Of a stretch of DNA of 64,000 bases, positions 1-9,628 are shown piece by piece (the first letter of the stretch is position 1; the number at the start of each line of letters is the position of its first letter). This stretch comes from Bacillus sp. 2205SS5-2 (GTDB lineage: Bacteria > Bacillota > Bacilli > Bacillales > Bacillaceae_K): contig NZ_JAYKTS010000017.1 of the NCBI RefSeq assembly GCF_037024155.1, positions 28,337-92,336 of the forward strand, in the 5' to 3' direction. The notes beneath the pieces were generated by a model. That model made no database searches and was not told the origin of the DNA. It saw only the letters and a list, made by a program, of their open reading frames with translations. Made by a program: the position numbers and the translations under genes.

Positions 1-359
1 ATTATTCCTTTTGCATTGGTTTCTATTGAATACTCCTTTGCTTGTTGAATCAGCATTGACCCTACTCCGCGACCTCTCGTCTCTTCTCTAATAAATAGAT
101 CATTCAATATCCACAGCTGCTGCATGGTAACGGATGAAAAGGAAGGGAATAACTGAGTAAATCCAAGACCTATTTCATTTTCCACCACAAGAAAAATCAC
201 TGACTCTTTCTTTTCGATTCGGTCTGATAAATACTGCCTTGCTCCAATTTTGTCTGATGTTTGTTTATACCAAACACGGTATTGGTCAAATAAATCTACT
301 AATATAGGTAAATCTGCTTTTGTAGCTCGTTTAAGTTTAATATTATTCTCTCCATTCAT
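1..359 (-). CDS. GNAT family N-acetyltransferase (C-terminus off the window)
   Basis: Partial gene whose 3' end lies beyond base 1. The ATG at 359 opens MNGENNIKLKRATKADLP and the frame stays open to the window edge (about 119 residues). It has the GNAT layout: an N-terminal beta strand with RATKADLP, the strand SVIFLVVENEIGLGFTQLFP, and then acetyl-CoA motif A with the RGRGVGSML loop (Q/RxxGxG/A). This predicts transfer of an acetyl group from acetyl-CoA to an amine. The substrate cannot be told. A type A repeat begins about 30 bases upstream of the start. Confidence 0.85.
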   Translation of the reverse strand, partial: MNGENNIKLKRATKADLPILVDLFDQYRVWYKQTSDKIGARQYLSDRIEKKESVIFLVVENEIGLGFTQLFPSFSSVTMQQLWILNDLFIREETRGRGVGSMLIQQAKEYSIETNAKGI

Positions 360-389
360 TGTCTTTTCGAAATATTATTCCTTTTCAAA

Positions 390-551
390 GGCTCTTTTCG
401 TTTACAGAGTGGCTAAATCATCTGATTTTTGATTAAATCGCCTATTCCACTGTTGATTTCCATCAAAAATAGACTGCTCCAGCTGCAGTGTCTTGAGGCT
501 CTGGCATTTGTCAGACTGGTTCGACAAGCAACAAACTTTGCGAAAACTGCC
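390..551 (+). repeat. Type A ISL3-like MITE, copy 1, with hairpin-repeat remnant
   Basis: Starts GGCTCTTTTCG and ends with the inverted partner GCGAAAACTGCC. It is flanked by perfect 8-bp direct repeats TTTTCAAA (382-389 and 552-559). Inside, at 480-512, is a short remnant of the hairpin repeat (AGCTGCAGTG...GGCTCTGGCATTTGTCAG). The internal core CACTGTTGATTTCCATCAAA is shared with the other type A copies. Confidence 0.85.
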
Positions 552-802
552 TTTTCAAATTAATCCTATCTCTACCTTACCAGAAAAAGGTTCCGATTCG
601 TATTTTGAGAGCTTATCCCCTTCCAGTCATTATAAAAAGTCCTTAATTAGCATTAAGACACAACGAGAATCCGTTTTACTCTTCTACTTTAAACGCTGTT
701 TTCACAAAAAATGTTGCTTATCTCATATGAAAACTAACTAGATGACTGAAAATCCTTTTAGCGATTATCTCCGCATAATAGAGAAACAAATTAAACAGAA
801 TA

Positions 803-1989
803 TATGTTCGGCATTTAATATATGGAATAAAATCCAATAGATTGCAATAGATCTAGAATCATCCTGTATAATAGAGAGTAACATTTATTGAATGGGGACC
901 GGACATATGAGCAAACGTGTAGGAGTACATCCAAGTGAAAAAGATCAAGCAGTTCAAGAAATAAAAGCAGCCATCAAAGGAAACAAAGATCTACGAATGC
1001 TCGAGCATTATCAAACGATTTTGATGGTTCTACGTGGTGAATCCTATCCAAACATAGCGGAAGTAGTTGGACGAACGATTTCCACACTCTACAATTATAG
1101 TAAGGCGTATCGTGAGGGTGGACTGGATGGACTCCAAAGAGATCTTCCCACAGGTCGAAATCGGAAACTCACTCCCGATCAGGAGGAAAAAGTCTATCAA
1201 ACGATTGTGAACCAAACGCCCGTTGATGTAGGTTTTCCAGTGGAAATGAATTGGACGGCTCCTATCATAAACAAATGGATCAAGCAGGAATTTAACATTT
1301 CCTACTCAGATCGTGGCGTGCGGGCATTGCTCTACCGTCTCAATCTGTGCTTCACCAAACCAACGTATACACTGGCTAAAGCTGATCCTGTCCAACAAGA
1401 AGCGTTCAAAGAAGAGTTTAAACAGCTTAAAAAAAACTCCTAGATGGGGAAATAGACCGCATCTTATTTGAGGATGAATCCATGATTCGAGACTATCAAG
1501 CTTTATCACGAATTTGGTTTGCGAAAGGTCAACAAAAGATCATTCCGACCTATGGGAAACATTGGGGTGCAAAGTTAATTGGTACGTTGGATTACGAGAC
1601 AGGAGAGGTATTCTGTATCCAGGAAGAGCGCTATACGGCCAAGGAATTCCTGTCCTTTCTCGAAAAAGTGATCGATAAATATAATGGAGAAAAGATTGTC
1701 ATGATTTCAGATAACGCGAGAATTCATCATGCAAAACGTATCCAACCGTTTTTAGAACAACATAAGAACCTTCTTACTTTGGTCTACCTTCCGCCTTATA
1801 GCCCAAACCTTAATATGATTGAAGAACTTTGGGGTTGGTTAAAGTCATCTGTCATCAACAATGTATTCTTTGATTCTGTTCAAAAAATACGTAAAGCTGT
1901 TCAAGGGTTTGTTCGTCACATCAATAAAACGCCTGAAGTCACTATGAATCGGCTGTGCATGCAATTCTAAATATTTTTTCCGAATATAT
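803..1989 (+). mobile_element. IS630-family insertion sequence, copy 1
   Basis: Bounded by inverted ends that read TATGTTCGGCATTTAATAT on the left and, in complement, TATATTCGG(c)AAAAAATATTTAG on the right, next to TA dinucleotides as expected for IS630/Tc1 insertion. A second copy with only scattered differences lies 4850 bases downstream (813 corresponds to 5663). A TATAAT box (about 867-872) with TTGCAA 19 bases upstream is present in both copies. The end coordinates are my best estimate from comparing the two copies. Confidence 0.85.
907..1970 (+). CDS. IS630-family transposase, two frames joined by -1 frameshift
   Basis: The first frame runs to a TAG at 1441. The second frame opens at 1431 and ends at 1970. 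They overlap at a run of eight A (1429-1436) after CTT, so a -1 slip on the A run joins ...LKK to KLLDGEIDRILFEDES. The first part carries the helix-turn-helix (SYPNIAEVVGRTISTLYNY). The second holds the DDE catalytic core: LFEDES (first Asp), VMISDNARIHH (second Asp) and YSPNLNMIEELWGWLK (final acidic residue). I chose ATG 907 because GGGGA lies 8 bases before it; the upstream ATG 892 would precede that site. The fused product is about 354 residues, normal for the family. Confidence 0.88.
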
Positions 1990-2090
1990 AGCCTCCAAAA
2001 TATTATTGAAAAAATTTTCAGAAAAATAAAGGATTACGCTTCTTCCATCTATAAATAATACTAGTATTCAGGAAGAAAGGGGATCTTTTA

Positions 2091-2537
2091 ATGCCATTAT
2101 ATGACACAAGAATGAACGTAAATTCTTCATTAAACCCTTCCACTCTCCCGGCAGATTTACAAGATATTGTTACTCTTTTTAGAAATGATGCCCAGGACGA
2201 ATTGAGTATCAATTATTTGGAGTTTCAATCATTGGTATTAAGTGGTGGTCAAGTGTACCGAAACGAATTGATATTGCTATTTTCCCCTCAAGAACGGAAG
2301 CTAACTGTCCCTAAGGTCCATTTCATTCATAATAAAACGGTTAACTTTACAGAACTTTTGGATCTCTTAATCAAGTTAGGAAAGGCTAAGGAGTTTTCCT
2401 TCCTTGAAATTAATGAAGTATCCGGTACCGAGTTAACCAAGGTTCTACAAAAATCTGGATTTCAAAGAGAAACGAGAAGCTACCCACTTGCAATGAGCTT
2501 TTTAAAATCGAACTTCTGGCTGCTCGATCTTAATTAA
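2091..2537 (+). CDS. Hypothetical protein, 148 aa
   Basis: Not recognised. The ATG at 2091 follows GAAAGGGGA at good spacing. The product is soluble-looking, with no membrane segment. The C-terminal part (KEFSFLEINEVSGTELTKVLQKSGFQRE) resembles the last helix and strand of GNAT folds, where a xxLYxkxGF motif is common, but no acetyl-CoA loop can be seen. The gene sits 100 bases past an IS630 copy and is followed immediately by a type A repeat, so it may be a single-gene unit whose downstream sequence has been replaced by the repeat. Confidence 0.6.
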   Translation: MPLYDTRMNVNSSLNPSTLPADLQDIVTLFRNDAQDELSINYLEFQSLVLSGGQVYRNELILLFSPQERKLTVPKVHFIHNKTVNFTELLDLLIKLGKAKEFSFLEINEVSGTELTKVLQKSGFQRETRSYPLAMSFLKSNFWLLDLN

Positions 2538-2538
2538 A

Positions 2539-2685
2539 GACTCTTTACGTTTACCTTGTGGCTATTTCATTATATTTTGATTACCTCTTCCATATCACTG
2601 TTGATTTCTATCAAAAATAGACGAATCAAAGCTATATCACCGTTTGCTGACTAATTCGACAAACAACAAAATTTGCAAAAAAGCT
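2539..2685 (+). repeat. Type A MITE, diverged copy
   Basis: Runs from GACTCTTTACG to CAAAATTTGCAAAAAAGC. The core CACTGTTGATTTCTATCAAA and the right half AAAGCTATATCACC match other type A copies. It begins right at the stop codon of the preceding gene. The ends have drifted and no clean target duplication is left. Confidence 0.7.
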
Positions 2686-2967
2686 GATTTAAACCAACCT
2701 ATACGACTTTCTCAGAAGGGGATATCTACATCCCCCCTTCCCTTTTGTCAAAATTAGCATTCATACAAACGGGTTCGTAGGTTCGACTTTTTCCCATTCC
2801 AATTTCAGAAAATCATAGCTTCCACTGTTATTCTATTTATGTTTTCTTTATTTGAAAATCCATCACTATTTCAGATTATCTAAGTCTTATTACTCTTAAA
2901 GAAACGTGTCTGTTTTCTGGTCAAAGAAAATTATGTATAGCATGGAATATGAAAAGAAAAAGAATAA

Positions 2968-3025
2968 AAATAAAGACGCTCAGCCTCCACACTGCTACTT
3001 TGTTTGTGTAGACGAGCATCTTTAT
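2968..3025 (-). terminator. Rho-independent terminator of the 3670-3022 operon
   Basis: Read on the minus strand, AAAGATGCTCG...CTGAGCGTCTTT forms a stem that partly overlaps the last codons of the 64-residue gene and is followed by a T-rich run. Confidence 0.65.
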
Positions 3026-3216
3026 GGGTTCTTACCATAATTTTGTTCCTCTGCTCGAAATTTCAAAATGGCTTTCTTCATCAGCGAATCCAAAATAGAT
3101 TCATAATAATTTAGTTCCCGTTTTGATCTTGCTTTTTTTATATTGGCTTTTGTTTGTCGTAGTAAGGCTAAATCGTGGGAATCTAAATATTTGGCGGGCC
3201 TAAATCGTTTAGTCAT
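3022..3216 (-). CDS. Small basic hypothetical protein, 64 aa
   Basis: Not recognised. Starts MTKRFRPAKYLDSHDLALL and is rich in Lys/Arg (KKARSKRELNYY, MKKAILKFR), with a predicted helical body and no membrane segment. It begins one base after the stop of the upstream membrane gene and is followed by a terminator, so the two form a bicistronic unit. The tight spacing argues that both are translated. Confidence 0.6.
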   Translation of the reverse strand: MTKRFRPAKYLDSHDLALLRQTKANIKKARSKRELNYYESILDSLMKKAILKFRAEEQNYGKNP

Positions 3217-3217
3217 C

Positions 3218-3670
3218 CTATTCTTCCCTTTTCAATTGATTTGATTGACTTTTTGAATGATCTACTTTCTTCTTTTTGATACTTTCGACTATAGCGGTGG
3301 GGTCTTCAAAATCGAAATCATCGAAGACATCGATTTCTTCTTCAAATAAATTACTATAATTGTCGATCACGTCATATTGCTCCTTAAACACATGATCTTC
3401 CTCTTCTCCATCAGATATCGCTTGACCTTTAAGAAAACTCATAGGGCTTATTCCTGCTAGAATGGCTAGTGGTGCTTTCACAGAAAAATCCCCATTTGGA
3501 TTTAGGAGATTTACTGCGACGAACCCAGAGATTCCTCCGAGCCATATAAACTTACCGATAACTGTTGCAGGTAAACGTCGCTTGGTCTTGATTTCAGTCC
3601 AAAAGATGGTGACACTTCCCCCAACAAACCCGCCTATTGCAGGAAGGAAAATATCGAACATCCAATCCAT
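3218..3670 (-). CDS. Membrane protein with acidic C-terminal tail
   Basis: Not assigned to a family. From ATG 3670 (preceded by GGGGGACG) the protein is 150 residues. It has an N-terminal hydrophobic helix (MFDIFLPAIGGFVGGSVTIF), a basic loop (KTKRRLP), a second helix (FIWLGGISGFVAVNLL) and a third around APLAILAGISPMSFL. A long acidic tail (EEEIDVFDDFDFEDP) ends in a Lys-rich stretch. The layout suggests a small membrane protein with a cytoplasmic regulatory tail. A longer TTG start at 3709 exists but lacks a ribosome binding site. It is transcribed with the 64-aa gene. Confidence 0.65.
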   Translation of the reverse strand: MDWMFDIFLPAIGGFVGGSVTIFWTEIKTKRRLPATVIGKFIWLGGISGFVAVNLLNPNGDFSVKAPLAILAGISPMSFLKGQAISDGEEEDHVFKEQYDVIDNYSNLFEEEIDVFDDFDFEDPTAIVESIKKKKVDHSKSQSNQLKREE

Positions 3671-3997
3671 AAACGTCCCCCAATCAATAGTAAGTAAATT
3701 TCCAATCAAGTGATCTTTTTCCTAAATCGTATGACCTGAATTTCACAAGCTAAACGAGCTATGATCTCACATCTACCTGTCACCATTTTGTCATTTCAGA
3801 CCAAAAGATTAAATGAACTATTCTATAATTCATCTATATGCAAATCTACAATCCTTAGTATTGGAAGTTCACTCTTACACGGTTAAAAATTGTTATTTTA
3901 AGGGAAAACTTATCACTAAAAAGAGGTATGGGAATAAATTTCATATGAGCATGAACGAACTCTGTGAATTGATTCGCAATTGTGTACTTTTAAAAAT

Positions 3998-4037
3998 AAA
4001 AAGCACGCTGTTGAGGTTTGAATCAACAGCGTGCTTA
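3998..4037 (-). terminator. Strong terminator downstream of the DUF3179 gene
   Basis: AAGCACGCTGTTGA / TCAACAGCGTGCTT form a perfect 14-bp stem. On the minus strand it is followed by TTTTTATTTTT. Bases 4038-4175 between it and the gene hold no other gene. Confidence 0.85.
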
Positions 4038-4175
4038 GCTATTTGAGAATGAACTTGTGAAGATGAGGACTAATCTCTGTATTTAGTCTTGAATTTGCTT
4101 AGAGGGACCTCTTTTGAGTCACAGGAAATGGGTTCTACATCTTGAAAGTTACTAGCAAGAATTCTTATTTGGCCC

Positions 4176-5360
4176 TCATTCAGTGTATACCTTAGTCTCT
4201 GGTTTAAACGCAATCCATGAAAACCAAAAGTGATCTCCATGAACCACTTCATCAAGTTGACGACCTTTAAGAGGTCCAGCTGTCGCTCGGCCAAGAATAT
4301 TCCAAGTACTACCTGTTTCGTTATCCACAAACCCCCCGTCAATTGGCTGAAATGTGAGGGATTGCTGATCGATTTCTGGTAGATATACACCAGAGGAACC
4401 AACATCACTTCCTCTTTCAATGACTTGTGAACTCAATGCTGAATTGGTCCCTTTTTTGAAAAAAATCACGATAGCGCTTGATCCGATTTGATCATGAACT
4501 ACCTTCTTTTCCGTTAGGACTGTATAAGGATATGCCTTGTCTTCATCCGTCATCGCAATGGTAACGACTCTCTCCATTGCAGGTAGGAGAGAGTGGAATT
4601 GCTCCCGATCAAAAAAAGAAGTGGTTCGTTGATCATAGCCTGGATATGGATTTTGACCGTAACGTCGGTCATATCCTGTCTCTTTTGAGAGCACAAGACC
4701 ATCAGGATAAGTCGAAGTAAAGTCGGCAAAGCTCACAAGACTCGATGGGAGCATCGTTAATGGTTCTTTTCCCACTAATTCCCCTATAATCGCTTCACCC
4801 GTAAATTGCTGCCAAAGGGTCTCAGTCTTGCGATCATACATCACTAAATCAGACTGAACCAATAATCCAGAGGTACCAAATTCAACTGCTTCCCCGTTGA
4901 CATTTCGGTCAAAAACGATAGCAGAATTACATAATGGACAAAAACTAACAAGGACCGGTTTTCCCCCAACAATATCATTGACGATTTCATGCCAAATTAA
5001 TATTTGGAGTGGATACGCTCGTGAATCGCCATTAATATCAACCACCATTACGGGTTCCGTAGGCGCCAACCATTTTTCTGCAAGCTGTACAGACTCAAAT
5101 TCAGGTTGGTCAAGAGATGGGATTCCGTCTCTTGGTGGGCCACCAGAAATGAGTTCATCATAGGAAATCGTATGCTTCTCCCAATCTGTCTTCCAGTCTC
5201 TCGTCAACATCTTTATTTCCGCAGATAATTCCTCTGTAGAAACATCCTTCGAAGCCGGTATATCGTTAGATTCCCGTGTCTGCTCTTCTTCCTTATTCGA
5301 ACATGCCGTCAACATTAACATAGCTAAAACCATCATGTAAATGTAATGTGATTTCTTCAT
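4176..5360 (-). CDS. DUF3179 domain-containing lipoprotein
   Basis: The 394-residue product starts MKKSHYIYMMVLAMLMLTAC, a lipoprotein signal peptide with its lipobox Cys at residue 20, followed by a low-complexity acidic linker. The DUF3179 core contains the family's signature block (YPLQILIWHEIVND, then GKPVLVSFCPLCNSAIVFDR) and ends with the usual HFWFSWIAFKPET. The CPLC motif could bind a metal or act in redox chemistry, but the function of the family is not settled. ATG 5360 is chosen because GGGGG lies 7 bases upstream; the longer frame from 5396 adds no signal peptide. It is a single gene with a terminator at 3998-4037. Confidence 0.88.
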   Translation of the reverse strand: MKKSHYIYMMVLAMLMLTACSNKEEEQTRESNDIPASKDVSTEELSAEIKMLTRDWKTDWEKHTISYDELISGGPPRDGIPSLDQPEFESVQLAEKWLAPTEPVMVVDINGDSRAYPLQILIWHEIVNDIVGGKPVLVSFCPLCNSAIVFDRNVNGEAVEFGTSGLLVQSDLVMYDRKTETLWQQFTGEAIIGELVGKEPLTMLPSSLVSFADFTSTYPDGLVLSKETGYDRRYGQNPYPGYDQRTTSFFDREQFHSLLPAMERVVTIAMTDEDKAYPYTVLTEKKVVHDQIGSSAIVIFFKKGTNSALSSQVIERGSDVGSSGVYLPEIDQQSLTFQPIDGGFVDNETGSTWNILGRATAGPLKGRQLDEVVHGDHFWFSWIAFKPETKVYTE

Positions 5361-5462
5361 GCCATTCCCCCTAGTATGACAACTATAGTCTCTCAAGTAT
5401 AATCGTTTTTAAATAAATTCAATGTAGGCTAGCTTACACTATGAGATGGAGGTTGAATTTAT

Positions 5463-5600
5463 TTGGCTGTTTTCGCAAAGCAAATTATTTTTCCGAAGAA
5501 GTATCTAATCAGGATACTAGATGATTTTCTGAGTTGCCTATCGTGTTCGATTTACCTACGGCTCTTTTCGTATATATTGTTTATCAGTAGTCAAAATTTT
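5463..5600. repeat. Degenerate MITE end fragments
   Basis: Two isolated terminus-like stretches, GGCTGTTTTCGCAAAG near 5465 and GGCTCTTTTCGTATATATTG near 5561, lie between the DUF3179 gene and IS630 copy 2. The internal sequence is too diverged to assign a subfamily. Confidence 0.45.
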
Positions 5601-5652
5601 AGATTGAACCCTCCCGACGGTTCTAGTGCAAAAACAATTCAGTAAAAAAATA

Positions 5653-6838
5653 GATATTGGGTATTTAATATATGGAATAAAATCCAATAGATTGCAATAG
5701 ACCTAGATTCATCCTGTATAATAGAGAGTAACATTTATTGAATGGGGACCGGACATATGAGCAAACGTGTAGGCGTACATCCAAGTGAAAAAGATCAAGC
5801 AGTTCAAGAAATAAAAGCAGCCATCAAAGGAAACAAAGATCTACGAATGCTCGAGCGCTATCAAACGATTTTGATGGTTCTACGTGGGGAATCTTATCCA
5901 AACATAGCGGAAGTAGTTGGACGAAGGATTTCCACACTCTACAATTATAGTAAGGCGTATCGTGAGGGTGGACTGGATGGACTCCAAAGAGATCTTCCCA
6001 CAGGTCGAAATCGGAAACTCACTCCCGATCAGGAGGAAAAAGTCCATCAAACGATTGTGAACCAAACGCCCGTTGATGTAGGTTTTCCAGTGGAAATGAA
6101 TTGGACGGCTCCAACCATAAACAAATGGATCAAGCAGGAATTTAACATTTCCTACTCAGATCGTGGCGTGCGGGCATTGCTCTACCGTCTCAATCTGAGC
6201 TTCACCAAACCAACGTATACACTGGCTAAACCTGATCCTGTCCAACAAGAAGCGTTCAAAGAAGAGTTTAAACAGCTTAAAAAAAACTCCTAGATGGGGA
6301 AATAGACCACATCTTATTTGAGGATGAATCCATGATTCGAGACTATCAAGCTTTATCACGAACTTGGTTTGCCAAAGGTCAACAAAAGATCATTCCGACC
6401 TATGGAAAACATTGGGGTGCAAAGTTAATTGGTACGTTGGATTACGAGACAGGAGAGGTATTCTGTATCCAGGAAGAGCGCTATACGGCCAAGGAATTCC
6501 TGTCCTTTCTCGAAAAAGTGATCGATAAATATAATGGAGAAAAGATTGTCATGATTTCAGATAACGCGAGAATTCATCATGCAAAACGTATCCAACCGTT
6601 TTTAGAACAACATAAGAACCTTCTTACTTTGGTCTACCTTCCGCCTTATAGCCCAAACCTTAATATGATTGAAGAACTTTGGGGTTGGTTAAAGTCATCT
6701 GTCATCAACAATGTATTCTTTGATTCTGTTCAAAAAATACGTAAAGCTGTTCAAGGGTTTGTTCGTCACATCAATAAAGCGCCAGAAGTCACTATGAATC
6801 GGCTGTGCATACAATTCTAAATATTTTTTGCCGAATAT
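5653..6838 (+). mobile_element. IS630-family insertion sequence, copy 2
   Basis: Same orientation and sequence as copy 1 at 803-1989, with scattered substitutions. The right end reads TATATTCGGCAAAAAATATTTAG in complement and is a little better preserved than in copy 1. The two copies bracket the 2-5.6 kb segment. Confidence 0.85.
5757..6820 (+). CDS. IS630-family transposase, two frames joined by -1 frameshift
   Basis: Equivalent to the transposase of copy 1. The first frame stops at 6291-6293 after an A8 run. The second frame, carrying LFEDES, SDNARIHH and YSPNLNMIEELWGWLK, ends at 6820. All catalytic motifs are intact. Protein differences from copy 1 include His-to-Arg in MLERYQTI and Thr-to-Arg in VVGRRIST. 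The A run is preserved, consistent with programmed -1 frameshifting rather than decay. Confidence 0.87.
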
Positions 6839-6904
6839 ATAAAATGAAACTTTTACATTTTTATTTCGTAAATACAAAGATAAAATTATTATAGAGGTGA
6901 TCAC

Positions 6905-6994
6905 ATGAGAGATATTCTTAAAGGGACTCTAGTAGTAATCTTAGCCATAGCCTTATGGACTGGAAATACATACATATGGAATCTTTTTGTTTAA
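6905..6994 (+). CDS. Small membrane peptide, 29 aa
   Basis: Too short for ordinary gene calling. ATG 6905 follows GAGGTGATCAC, a near-perfect Shine-Dalgarno. The product MRDILKGTLVVILAIALWTG... is one hydrophobic helix with a short polar N-terminus and ends NLFV. It lies 65 bases past the IS630 copy and 70 bases before another small membrane gene. Function unknown. Confidence 0.5.
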   Translation: MRDILKGTLVVILAIALWTGNTYIWNLFV

Positions 6995-7062
6995 ATGCGA
7001 CCAACTTCTTGGTCTCCTAAAAATTTATAAAAAATGAAATTACAAGTAAAGGAGTTGTGTAG

Positions 7063-7251
7063 TTGGATTTCCTAATTAGTAAAGAGAAAAATATTTACAT
7101 AGCTCTATTATTTTTCAATATTCTTTCAGTATTACTAATTGATAACAAATTCATTGAAAATATTATTATTTGGACTGTTTTTGTATGTGTTTTCTTCATT
7201 AGGGTAACTGTATTTGTTGGTAATAGAAGAATGAACAAAGATAACAATTAA
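7063..7251 (+). CDS. Small membrane protein, 62 aa
   Basis: The TTG start at 7063 follows AAAGGAG. The product has two hydrophobic helices (IYIALLFFNILSVLLI and ENIIIWTVFVCVFFIRVTVF) and a basic C-terminal tail (GNRRMNKDNN). Not recognised. It forms a likely pair with the 29-aa peptide upstream. Confidence 0.55.
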   Translation: MDFLISKEKNIYIALLFFNILSVLLIDNKFIENIIIWTVFVCVFFIRVTVFVGNRRMNKDNN

Positions 7252-8004
7252 GACACAATATTCATTCGCTCCCCAGTTCTTTTAACCTTCTATATATGGT
7301 AAATTCCGATTCTATTATTTCAAAATGCGATGCACATTATTATTTAGGTAAATGTGATAAGACCGCAAAAACATCATTTGCCACTGTACACTTAAGCTCC
7401 ACAATAGCTTTCTTAAATGGCTATTCTTTTACATATGTGTCTTGTTTTCGCCATAATTTACAATGATTTTATAAGATGAAACTAGCTTTCATAATTTCGA
7501 TCGCTTCATTAGAAATCGAAAGCATATTCCTTTAAATTGTGTCGCTCTTTATGTCTGATGCGCAACAATCCAATTTTTTAGTTTTTAAACGATTGGGTTG
7601 TTGCGTCGTAGCGTCAAGATAATGCGGATATCAAATGGTAAGGGAACTAACTCAGTTATATCAGTAGTTTACGAGCTAGATCTCATTAGAGTTTAATCTA
7701 TTGAGATTCAATATTTATGACGTAAAATAGAGCGTCACACTGTATCATATAACTTGTCTCATAATCCTTATCGTTGTTAACGTGTAGTTTTTTACTTTGT
7801 AGAGCTGATTAACGTTGTAAATCCGCATTTTCGGGACTGGACCCTTTATAGAAGAATTGGACAGACTTTTAGACTAGATTAAAAGCTGTGATACGAAAGC
7901 TTAAATCGTATTGGCTGTTGTAGGTATATTTGTTGCTGGTTTTACTTCGCAACATTCTGTTAAGATGCTAAATACCATCATTTCAAACTCGATTAATAGT
8001 ATTA
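7252..8004. other. Gene-free stretch with one hairpin
   Basis: No supported reading frame. The only clear structure is the inverted repeat CGCAACAATCCAAT / ATTGGGTTGTTGCG at 7561-7606. It lacks a flanking T run, so it is not an obvious terminator. Confidence 0.5.
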
Positions 8005-9460
8005 GGCTTCTTCGCTCTTTAAAATGATTTCACTCTGTCCATACTGGTTACTAAAATAGTAGAACTAGTAGGTGAAATCGAATGTTAGTTGAAATCCAAG
8101 ATATTAATTGTCTCTTTCATATTACAGAACCGTGGTATATTGACAGCTGTGTATTTAATGAGGGAAAACAACAATTAGATGTCTTTGTTTGTATTCGTAA
8201 GGGTGCTCTTTTCTGTTGTTCCAATTGTGGGAAAGAAGCACAGCCAGTCTATGATATTGCTGACCACAATCGAACATGGCGCCATCTAAACTTTCTAGAA
8301 TATCCTTGCTATATTCATGCCGAATTGCCTCGCACCGACTGCCAGAAATGCGGGAAAATTCATCGAGTAGATGTGCCTTGGGCTGTTAAGCCACGTTCTA
8401 ATTTCACTTTACTTTTCGATGCTCTGATCATCACTTTAGCGAAAGATATGCCAATGAATGCCATAAGCAGGCTTGTCAAAGAACATGATACACAATTGTG
8501 GCGGATTATTCATTATTACGTGGATCATGCCATCGAAGCTCAGGATTTATCCCATGTGACAATGATCAGTACCGATGAAACCTCTGCTAAAAGAGGCCAC
8601 CAGTATGTGACCATCTTCATGGATCCCGAAGGAAAGAATGTCATCCACGTCACTAAGGGGAAAGATTCAAGTACTTGGGTGGAGTGTAAAAAGCATTTGG
8701 AATCCCATGGTGGCAAGGCTGATAATGTGACGCAAGTCTGTATGGATATGTCTCCTGCTTTTATTAAAGGAGCTACAGACCAGTTTCCTGATGCAGCTAT
8801 TACCTTTGACAAATTCCATGTCATTCAAGCTGTAAACAAGGCTGTAGACAAGGTACAAAGACAAGAGCGAAAAAGCTGTGTAGAGCTTAAAAACACTCGT
8901 TACATCTGGCTGAAGAATGAACAAAATTTAACAGCCAAACAAAAAGAAAGGCTAGACCGGTTAAAAGATTGTGAACTCGATACTGCGAAATCATACCGAA
9001 TGAAACTTACCTTGCAAGAGATTTATCGTTACCCAGGAGTAATCGCCAAGATGGCATTAAAAGATTGGATTCAATGGGGCCTACGCTGCCGATTAGAACC
9101 CATGGTAGAAGTGGCCAAAATGATTAAAAACCATTACGACGGAATCACCCAGTGGTTTAAGTCCAACCTAAACAACGGACTGCTAGAAGGGATTAATAGT
9201 TTATTTCAGGCAGCTAAGAGAACAGCTCGTGGGTATCGTTCTGATAAGAATATGATCGCCATGATTTACCTGCTTGCTGGAAAACTTGATTTTGCACTCA
9301 AATAAAAAGAATGAGTAACAGTTCGGAGCCATACTTCGCTCACAACTGAACCCATTCCCTTGTCCATTCATGGTGTTACCTTCATAACGAGTTTCTATGC
9401 ATGTAACAGGGGGAGAATACGGAGCGAGCAATTGAACCCATTCCCTTGTCCGGTTTTTAG
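8005..9460 (+). mobile_element. ISL3-family insertion sequence
   Basis: The left end GGCTTCTTCGCTCTTT (8005) matches the outer end of the dead copy at 55946 and the end at 54391. The transposase is intact. Past it lie two direct repeats (about 9312-9400 and 9390-9460), each ending GAACCCATTCCCTTGTCC. The same arrangement follows the dead copy. Similarity between copies stops after GTCCGGTTTTT, so I place the right end near 9460. A clean right terminal repeat is not seen, so this end may be damaged. Confidence 0.75.
8082..9305 (+). CDS. ISL3-family transposase, 407 aa
   Basis: Full length for the family. The N-terminal zinc-binding region has CCSNC and a second CQKC pair (about residues 45-95), followed by a helix-turn-helix around MPMNAISRLVKEHD. 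The DDE domain shows STDETSAKRGH (first Asp), VCMDMSPAFIKG (second Asp), FDKFHVI and, near the end, NNGLLEGINSLFQAAKRTARGYRS (final Glu). ATG 8082 follows AGGTGAAATCG. There is no disruption, so it could still be active. It is also a candidate to act on the many short elements in this window whose ends begin GGCTCTT. Confidence 0.92.
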   Translation: MLVEIQDINCLFHITEPWYIDSCVFNEGKQQLDVFVCIRKGALFCCSNCGKEAQPVYDIADHNRTWRHLNFLEYPCYIHAELPRTDCQKCGKIHRVDVPWAVKPRSNFTLLFDALIITLAKDMPMNAISRLVKEHDTQLWRIIHYYVDHAIEAQDLSHVTMISTDETSAKRGHQYVTIFMDPEGKNVIHVTKGKDSSTWVECKKHLESHGGKADNVTQVCMDMSPAFIKGATDQFPDAAITFDKFHVIQAVNKAVDKVQRQERKSCVELKNTRYIWLKNEQNLTAKQKERLDRLKDCELDTAKSYRMKLTLQEIYRYPGVIAKMALKDWIQWGLRCRLEPMVEVAKMIKNHYDGITQWFKSNLNNGLLEGINSLFQAAKRTARGYRSDKNMIAMIYLLAGKLDFALK

Positions 9461-9628
9461 GTTTTGAGAAAAATAGAGTTGAATTCTCTCTATAAAATCA
9501 CTGTAAATGACGAAGAACCATCAAAAACATTAAACGACGAGCTTATGGACATAGAAATCTTGATCGATTTAGAACACGTGTATTTCTCAAATGTACAGGT
9601 CACACTTACAAAAAACAGGTGTCCTAGC

